Positions 6,996 through 11,207 of a stretch of DNA of 11,207 nt are shown here, piece by piece. The notes under the pieces were generated by a model, which worked only from the letters and a program-made list of their open reading frames with translations, was not told where the DNA came from and did not search any database. The position numbers were made by a program, and so were the translations under genes. Where the stretch lies: contig DOUO01000188.1 in NCBI GenBank assembly GCA_003520555.1, positions 1-11,207 of the forward strand. The letters run 5' to 3'. The stretch's first letter is position 1. Each line of letters begins with the position of its first letter. Source of the stretch: Oscillospiraceae bacterium. GTDB lineage: Bacteria; Bacillota; Clostridia; Oscillospirales; Acutalibacteraceae.

Positions 6996-7006
6996 GTATT
7001 AATATT

Positions 7007-7035
7007 ATTATACTTCATAATCACAAATAAATCAA
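7007..7035 (-). promoter_or_regulatory. Promoter of the tRNA-Val gene
   Basis: On the minus strand, TTGATT (7030-7035) lies exactly 17 bases from a perfect TATAAT (7007-7012). It starts transcription only a few bases before the mature tRNA end at 6995, as is usual for a single tRNA gene. Confidence 0.75.
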
Positions 7036-7054
7036 TACCCGTTAATTAATTTTG

Positions 7055-7084
7055 CAAAAAAAGACACCGCGTGCGCGGCGTCTT
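7055..7084 (-). terminator. Terminator of the IdeS-like peptidase gene
   Basis: An 11-bp arm (7061-7071 with 7074-7084) with one A-C mismatch and a very tight loop lies 12 bases beyond the stop at 7096. The minus-strand transcript continues into a run of at least seven T. Confidence 0.8.
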
Positions 7085-7095
7085 GAATTATTGCC

Positions 7096-8793
7096 TTAAA
7101 TTACCGTATACAGACGTTTTTCGCCTATCGGATAATCAATTTTGATTTTAGCCAGATAATATTGCACCGCGGTGGCGTCGTTGATTGAAAGTCCGTCCTC
7201 GGTTACGTCTCCGCGTTCGGCCGCCTTGACGTTTTCACTGTAAAAAGCCAATAGCCGCTGAATTTCAGTAACATCCCTTATGTCAATTTTACCGTCGCCG
7301 TTGCAGTCGCCCAAGGTGTATTTGTCGCGCATTTTAAAATCAAAGGTGAAAGTGTTGTTATAGTAATACGCTTCAAATTCGGGACGTTTTTCGTTGACCT
7401 TCATTGTTACCGTGTAGTCGCCTGCGGGAAGCTTGGTTATTATATCATAATTCGAGTCTGTAGACGTTGCGAGATTCAGTCCTCTGCTTGCAACGGTGGT
7501 TGTTTCATCGAATACGGATTTGCCGTTGGAATCGGTAATCTTACGGTTAACCGACACCGGTGAACGGTAGGTTTTATCCGCCGCGTTTTCTACATAATAC
7601 GAAAGATACAGTTTGGTTCCGCTTTCAAAAAGAGTTTTGCGTCCGGTTGCGTACATGCTTGAATTCAAATTGACCGCGCCAAAGCAAAGATCGGGATATT
7701 TTATTTTATTCCGCATTGTTGACAAATCTCTTTCGCGCGGAACGTTTTTGCTGTACGGAAGCAGATATGTGTAATCCTCAAGTGTAGCGCTTAAGCCGTC
7801 TTCGTAATCAAAGGCAAACTGTTCGTTGCTGTTCAGATAGAGCGGCATCATATTCAAAATATTTTTCGCCGAGGCACGGTTGAGCGAATCGGTGTCGGAG
7901 TCGGAATCGGTGATAAAAACCGCGCGGTAGCGGTTGGGATTGTTCTCGCCAAGAGAAACGTCGGTCACAATTCCCCACAGAGTTATCGCGTGGCCTCCGC
8001 CTCTTTTTCCGTCAGACCAGATTCCTATGCCCGGTGAAACAGCGTAGCCGCTTTTGAGCTTATCAATCATTTGATTCATTTCGTCGGTCGTGCGGATGTT
8101 GCCGTAATTGCACACCATGTCATAGGCGTATGTGTTAAAATAATTGCCCGAATTCGGATAATCGGTTATTTGCGCTCCCGAAAAACCGCTGTTGGCGCCG
8201 TACGCTATTCCGTTAAAAAACCAAGCGATGCCGTCGCGCTGAAATCCGCCGTCATTGTTGTAATTATTGATGTAAAGATTAAATACCTCATCCTCGTTTG
8301 CGAATCCGGCGCGCTCTGCCCAACCCGAGTAAACAAGCATATTTGCGCAGGAAGCCGCCCAACAAAGGTTTTCATCGCCCTTCATATTCTTTTCGGCGTC
8401 AATAAAATTCAAATCTTCAATATCAAATCTTTCGCCTTCAACATAGCTGTCAATAACCGCCTGCTGAATTTCCTCAACATTTTCAGAGGTTAGCCCCGCA
8501 AGGTAAACCTCGTTTTGCGTACCGGGTATCATAAATTCGGCGTGGTAACGCTTTTCGGACGCGGCGGAAGCTCCGACGCTTAAGACGGTTTTTTTGTTTA
8601 CATACAACTCGTACTCCTGAGTTCCGGTCAAATTTTTAATTTCGGATACTTCGCAGGCTTTGGATGACCCGCCGTCAGTCACGGCGGCAGATACGCTTAC
8701 GGAGTCAGTTTTTATTTGAGCCGCGTTTACGCAAGGTACAGACAGCACCGTGACAGCCAGCGCTGCGCTTGCCGCGGAAATAAGCTTTTTCAT
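7096..8793 (-). CDS. Secreted IdeS-like (peptidase C66) cysteine peptidase with dockerin
   Basis: The signal peptide (1-24) ends at VNAA. The catalytic region resembles the streptococcal immunoglobulin-degrading protease IdeS/Mac. It shows ENLCWAASCANML (141-153, nucleophile Cys144), GGGHAITLWG (265-274, His268), then FITDSDSD (293-300), which matches the IdeS YVTDSDS segment carrying its two catalytic-site Asp residues (here Asp296 and Asp298). Lys135, four residues before the Gly that precedes the Cys, sits like the IdeS oxyanion Lys84. The Cys-to-His distance (124) is shorter than in IdeS (168), so substrate loops differ and immunoglobulin cleavage cannot be assumed. Residues about 370-488 look like a CARDB-type Ig-fold module (LPAGDYTVTMKV). 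Residues 494-551 are a dockerin: the first loop (DCNGDGKIDIRD) is canonical, the second lacks one residue. AAAGGA lies 10 bases before the ATG. It has its own promoter and terminator. Confidence 0.85.
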   Translation of the reverse strand: MKKLISAASAALAVTVLSVPCVNAAQIKTDSVSVSAAVTDGGSSKACEVSEIKNLTGTQEYELYVNKKTVLSVGASAASEKRYHAEFMIPGTQNEVYLAGLTSENVEEIQQAVIDSYVEGERFDIEDLNFIDAEKNMKGDENLCWAASCANMLVYSGWAERAGFANEDEVFNLYINNYNNDGGFQRDGIAWFFNGIAYGANSGFSGAQITDYPNSGNYFNTYAYDMVCNYGNIRTTDEMNQMIDKLKSGYAVSPGIGIWSDGKRGGGHAITLWGIVTDVSLGENNPNRYRAVFITDSDSDTDSLNRASAKNILNMMPLYLNSNEQFAFDYEDGLSATLEDYTYLLPYSKNVPRERDLSTMRNKIKYPDLCFGAVNLNSSMYATGRKTLFESGTKLYLSYYVENAADKTYRSPVSVNRKITDSNGKSVFDETTTVASRGLNLATSTDSNYDIITKLPAGDYTVTMKVNEKRPEFEAYYYNNTFTFDFKMRDKYTLGDCNGDGKIDIRDVTEIQRLLAFYSENVKAAERGDVTEDGLSINDATAVQYYLAKIKIDYPIGEKRLYTVI

Positions 8794-8824
8794 ATCAAGA
8801 TCGTCCTTTAAGAATATTACAATA

Positions 8825-8854
8825 ATTATACCACAGTCAAGATATAAAACGCAA
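8825..8854 (-). promoter_or_regulatory. Promoter of the IdeS-like peptidase gene
   Basis: The minus strand has a perfect TATAAT (8825-8830) preceded by TGG, which makes a full extended -10. A weak -35 (TTGCGT, 8849-8854) lies 18 bases upstream. The whole lies just after the stop of the upstream gene (8877) with no clear terminator between, so readthrough from that gene is possible. Confidence 0.65.
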
Positions 8855-8876
8855 CCATTTTAAGTGTATAAACAAA

Positions 8877-9479
8877 CTAATTTGTGTTAAATAAAACAAA
8901 GCCGCCGCGTCGGACGTGGCCTGTATTCCAGAGGTCATTAAGATTTACCCAGCGATAGCTGCTGTAGGTAACTGTTTTTACAAAAAAGTCTGATTTTGTT
9001 TCATTGTAGCCGTTTATCAAAAACCAATGCCAAACATAATCCTCAAGCGCCTTATTGCTGTGATTGAGAATAAGTGTAGGCAAAGGATAACCTGCGTCAA
9101 TTTGCCGCGCAACTGCCTGTTTTGCTTTTTCAAATGGTTCGTTTCCGTCAAAAGCAGTCATTGTCAGTCTGCTTTCGCCGCGGCTTTTCAGATATTGCGA
9201 GTAACCGTCAATAAAAATATCAAGCCTGTCGATTCCGGTCATGCGAGGTGACAAAAACGGACGCATTTCATAGGCAAAACGAACATAGTCGTCTTTTGAA
9301 AGATTCGCGGCGTTTTCAGGCGCGATCTTTAAAAATCCGCGATGAAGGGCAAAATATATGCTGCTGTCGCAGGCGGTTTCCGCGCCGCAGCCGCCGATAC
9401 GCATCATAAACGTGGGAAACCAATCCTGATTTCCTCCGTATGAATTGCCGATTTTGAAATGTCTCAGCTCGTGTTTCAT
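8877..9479 (-). CDS. C39/papain-like putative cysteine peptidase, 200 aa
   Basis: The start at 9479 (MKHELRHFKIGNS) is fixed by GAGGTG 7 bases upstream. The longest open reading (start 9626) would run back through the promoter and the previous terminator. The pattern is that of papain-fold peptidases such as C39-like proteins: GGNQDWF with Gln18 (oxyanion hole), GGCGAETACDS with Cys31 as probable nucleophile, VWHWFLINGY with His151 as probable base, and Asn/Asp near 180-182 (NLNDLW) as third residue. There is no signal peptide or membrane segment, so it is cytoplasmic or exported by another route. The substrate is unknown. It lies between a secreted IdeS-like peptidase and a secreted toxin-like protein, with its own promoter. 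Cys37 is an alternative nucleophile. Confidence 0.68.
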   Translation of the reverse strand: MKHELRHFKIGNSYGGNQDWFPTFMMRIGGCGAETACDSSIYFALHRGFLKIAPENAANLSKDDYVRFAYEMRPFLSPRMTGIDRLDIFIDGYSQYLKSRGESRLTMTAFDGNEPFEKAKQAVARQIDAGYPLPTLILNHSNKALEDYVWHWFLINGYNETKSDFFVKTVTYSSYRWVNLNDLWNTGHVRRGGFVLFNTN

Positions 9480-9497
9480 CTTACCACCTCTGTTACT

Positions 9498-9526
9498 ATG
9501 ATAGCAAAAAAGGATTGAAATGTCCA
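9498..9526 (-). promoter_or_regulatory. Promoter of the C39-like peptidase gene
   Basis: On the minus strand, TGGACA (9521-9526, 5 of 6 bases) lies 17 bases from TATCAT (9498-9503, 5 of 6), preceded by TGC as an extended -10. It sits about 18 bases upstream of the ATG and rules out the longer upstream start. Confidence 0.7.
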
Positions 9527-9546
9527 TATTATTAACTACGCGGCGA

Positions 9547-9588
9547 CAAAAATCCGGCAAGCCGCAAAACACGCTGCCTGCCGGATTT
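9547..9588 (-). terminator. Terminator of the 479-aa secreted protein gene
   Basis: A 13-bp arm (9550-9562 with 9576-9588, one A-C mismatch) closes a 13-base loop. The minus-strand side continues as five T. It lies 42 bases after the stop at 9630 and separates this gene from the C39-like peptidase gene. Confidence 0.88.
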
Positions 9589-9629
9589 AGTATAAATGAT
9601 ATTAGATATACCGTGATATGAAACAACTG

Positions 9630-11069
9630 TTATTTTATTACAAACGCGCACGCGTTGCCGCCTACAGAATAGTTCCACTGTTCGAGCTTCCAATCGTTGA
9701 TTCCGCAGTCAAGAAGCTGAACGTTTGATTCACCTGCGCCCTTTGCGTCAATGTTAAAGCCCTTGTAGAATGACTTCTGGTAGTTGTAGCCCAGCCATCT
9801 TTTTCCGGTGGAATCTTTCCAAGCCTTTACGGTAACAAAGTAAGTATCCTTCGGAAGATTTGAGGTGTTAAAGCCGTTATTGTTAAGGAACTGACGAATG
9901 GTGATTCCCTTGCCCCTTACATATTCGGCAATAGCTTTAGCTTTGTCATAGCTTAATACTGATGTTTTAAAGATATCGTTGAATTCATCTGTAACAAGTT
10001 CTCCTCTGTTTCCCCAGTATTTGCCGTCAGCGTGCTTGGACTTATGATTACGAACTCTTAATACGTTTGAAAGAGCTGTTTGCTCATGACCTTTGTTGAC
10101 AAAAATAGTTCTTGTGGAGTTCATTAACTTGTCATACATACCCTTTAAGGTGTCATCGTTTTTAGCGTTTTCTTCGCCCGCAAGGAAAACAGACACAGTC
10201 TTGATTTCATTCTCAACATCCTTTGCTTCCTTGCAAATGTGAGCTGTGTATTCGGGGTTAGCGGTTTTCTTTGCTTCTTCGGAAAGGTTATTGTAGCAAA
10301 GCTGAGCGGTAAGGCTTTCAGTCAGTGTTGCGCATCCCGCGGCGTATACCTGAAGAACATGATTGCATACGGGCTTTGCGTTGTCAATGGCTTCGCCGCT
10401 TAACATAACGTTGTTTGTGTGGTGATTGTAAGCAAGTTCAAAAATATTTCCGTCCTTAGTCATTGATGGCTTTTTGCACAGGTTGTTGAGCTCGCCCATG
10501 ACATCCTCAAACTTTGTTCTCCACTCGTCATATTTACCGGTCAAGCTGCCGATTTTAGCAATTTTGTCGACATTGGAAAGTTTGCTTGCATAGATATCGC
10601 TTATTTTCTTGTTCATGCTTTCGGTAACGGTCTTGAATTTAACAAAAACGTTGTAAAAGCTTTGTACGCCGAGGTCGTTTGTGATTTTTGTTTTAATGGA
10701 AGCTTCCGACGCGTCAATCTTATCAAAAATTTTGTCAACCTTGTCGCTGAGCTCGGTGAGCTTCTTTTCAATTCTTTCCTCAGGCTTTTCGATGAACGCG
10801 TCAAGCACTCCTCCGAGGAACGGTGACAAATATTTACCGTACTTGGTTGCGCCTTCCAGCACCTTCAAAAGAGTGGATGAGGTGATGTTCTTGACTTGAA
10901 CAAGGTCTCGGTCAAGGCTCACCTTGTTGTCGTTGGTAAAAGTGGTTCCTGCGGTGATGTGGGTTTCCGCGGCGAACGCTGTGCTTGTTGCCATTGTTCC
11001 GACGGAAAATACGGTGATTACTGAAAGTACTGCCGCGATTGCCTTTGTTTTGATGTTTGTCTTTTTCAT
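9630..11069 (-). CDS. Secreted alpha-helical protein of unknown function, possibly toxin-like
   Basis: I do not recognise the family. The start at 11069 (MKKTNIKTKA) has AAGGAG 9 bases upstream and gives a clean signal peptide cut after STAFA (about residue 33). The longer open reading from 11153 runs into the promoter. The mature part begins with a hydrophobic segment (about 66-93, with LSPFLGGVLDAFI). A heptad-like coiled coil follows (about 96-130, EKKLTELSDKVDKIFDKIDA), then long helices (135-200) and a second moderately hydrophobic stretch (240-258). The C-terminal 100 residues are Trp/Tyr/Gly-rich and probably beta. There are seven cysteines. A hydrophobic hairpin plus long helices plus a beta tail is the plan of some alpha-helical pore-forming toxins (HBL/Nhe, ClyA class, delta-endotoxin N-domains), but this is only a resemblance in layout. 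There is no dockerin or cell-wall anchor, so it is likely released. Confidence 0.6.
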   Translation of the reverse strand: MKKTNIKTKAIAAVLSVITVFSVGTMATSTAFAAETHITAGTTFTNDNKVSLDRDLVQVKNITSSTLLKVLEGATKYGKYLSPFLGGVLDAFIEKPEERIEKKLTELSDKVDKIFDKIDASEASIKTKITNDLGVQSFYNVFVKFKTVTESMNKKISDIYASKLSNVDKIAKIGSLTGKYDEWRTKFEDVMGELNNLCKKPSMTKDGNIFELAYNHHTNNVMLSGEAIDNAKPVCNHVLQVYAAGCATLTESLTAQLCYNNLSEEAKKTANPEYTAHICKEAKDVENEIKTVSVFLAGEENAKNDDTLKGMYDKLMNSTRTIFVNKGHEQTALSNVLRVRNHKSKHADGKYWGNRGELVTDEFNDIFKTSVLSYDKAKAIAEYVRGKGITIRQFLNNNGFNTSNLPKDTYFVTVKAWKDSTGKRWLGYNYQKSFYKGFNIDAKGAGESNVQLLDCGINDWKLEQWNYSVGGNACAFVIK

Positions 11070-11137
11070 GATGTATTTCTCCTTTTCGTTAATAAAATTT
11101 TTAAGTGTTTTTTGTGTTTTCCCTCTGTTGTGACTAC

Positions 11138-11143
11138 AGTATA
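11138..11143 (-). promoter_or_regulatory. -10 element of the 479-aa secreted protein gene
   Basis: The minus strand has TATACT (5 of 6 bases), about 68 bases upstream of the ATG at 11069. There is no proper -35 at 16-18 bases. The -35 region is occupied by the direct repeats at 11155-11172, which suggests an activator-dependent promoter. Confidence 0.55.
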
Positions 11144-11154
11144 TCAAACCCACT

Positions 11155-11172
11155 ATGACAAAACAGTGACAA
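11155..11172 (-). promoter_or_regulatory. Pho-box-like 11-bp direct repeat
   Basis: On the minus strand, two copies of TTGTCA (TTGTCAC then TTGTCAT) are spaced 11 bases apart, and the second ends 11 bases before the -10. Each differs from the E. coli PhoB half-site CTGTCAT by one or two bases. The placement matches where OmpR/PhoB-family activators replace a -35. The cognate regulator is not in the window. Confidence 0.45.
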
Positions 11173-11207
11173 AAAACGGCAGTTTTTAAATTTTTTAAAA
11201 AAATTTT
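11172..11207. other. A/T-tract sequence upstream of the activator-type promoter
   Basis: Apart from ACGGCAG in its left part, this edge consists of runs of A and T. Alternating A- and T-tracts here could act as an UP-element or intrinsic bend for the promoter at 11138-11172. A 6-bp AAAAAC/GTTTTT hairpin (11172-11187) is too weak to call a terminator. No coding signal is seen. Confidence 0.3.

Noticed and set aside
8825..8842. TTGACT close to TATAAT upstream of the IdeS-like gene as a -35/-10 pair
   Set aside because: Only four bases separate the two hexamers; the extended -10 with a weak -35 at 8849-8854 fits better.
8877..9626. Longer 249-aa reading of the C39-like gene
   Set aside because: The extra 49 codons cover the upstream terminator and the TGGACA/TATCAT promoter; the ATG at 9479 has a strong ribosome site.
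9630..11153. Longer 507-aa reading of the secreted helical protein
   Set aside because: The upstream start puts 28 non-signal residues before a clear signal peptide and lies close to the promoter; the ATG at 11069 has AAGGAG correctly spaced.

Overview
This 11.2 kb window looks like a low-GC Gram-positive gut or rumen clostridium, most likely Oscillospiraceae/Ruminococcaceae. That placement rests on two secreted proteins ending in type I dockerins of the style those families carry, clostridial-type signal peptides, AGGAGG-type ribosome sites, A/T-rich promoters and hairpin-plus-T-run terminators. Genus and species cannot be read from the sequence. Promoters and terminators listed here were found by eye.

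Layout. Positions 1-133 hold no gene I can name. A small 76-aa hypothetical protein (134-364, minus) faces away from a secreted, dockerin-bearing endonuclease I family nuclease (482-2419, plus), which ends in a strong hairpin terminator. Next comes a four-gene minus-strand operon (6700 down to 2639) with its own promoter and terminator. It encodes a membrane-bound SpoIIE/RsbU-type PP2C phosphatase, an RsbW-like ATP-binding (anti-sigma/serine kinase type) protein, a MATE transporter carrying a C-terminal RsbW-like ATPase domain, and a STAS-domain RsbV/SpoIIAA-like antagonist. The genes overlap by 20 nt, overlap by 4 nt, and are separated by 15 nt. A tRNA-Val(GAC) gene with its own promoter and terminator follows (6995 to 6919, minus).

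The right third is a minus-strand cluster of proteins that probably act on other proteins or cells. It holds a secreted IdeS-like (peptidase family C66) cysteine peptidase with an Ig-like region and a dockerin (8793-7096), a 200-aa C39/papain-like putative cysteine peptidase without a signal peptide (9479-8877), and a 479-aa secreted, largely helical protein (11069-9630) whose layout recalls alpha-helical pore-forming toxins, although no family is recognised. The promoter of the last gene carries an 11-bp-period direct repeat of TGTCA at the position of a PhoB/OmpR-type box.

How the genes may work together. The operon has the parts of a partner-switching phosphorelay (sensor phosphatase, kinase, antagonist) but no sigma factor in the window. 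Instead, one kinase-like domain is covalently joined to a transporter. The simplest inference is that the STAS protein and the phosphatase control the MATE transporter directly, or use it as a membrane anchor or sensor. The dockerin proteins would attach to a cohesin scaffold encoded elsewhere, which would display a nuclease and an IdeS-like protease on the cell surface. The two strongest leads are the MATE-ATPase partner-switching operon and the dockerin-borne IdeS-like protease.
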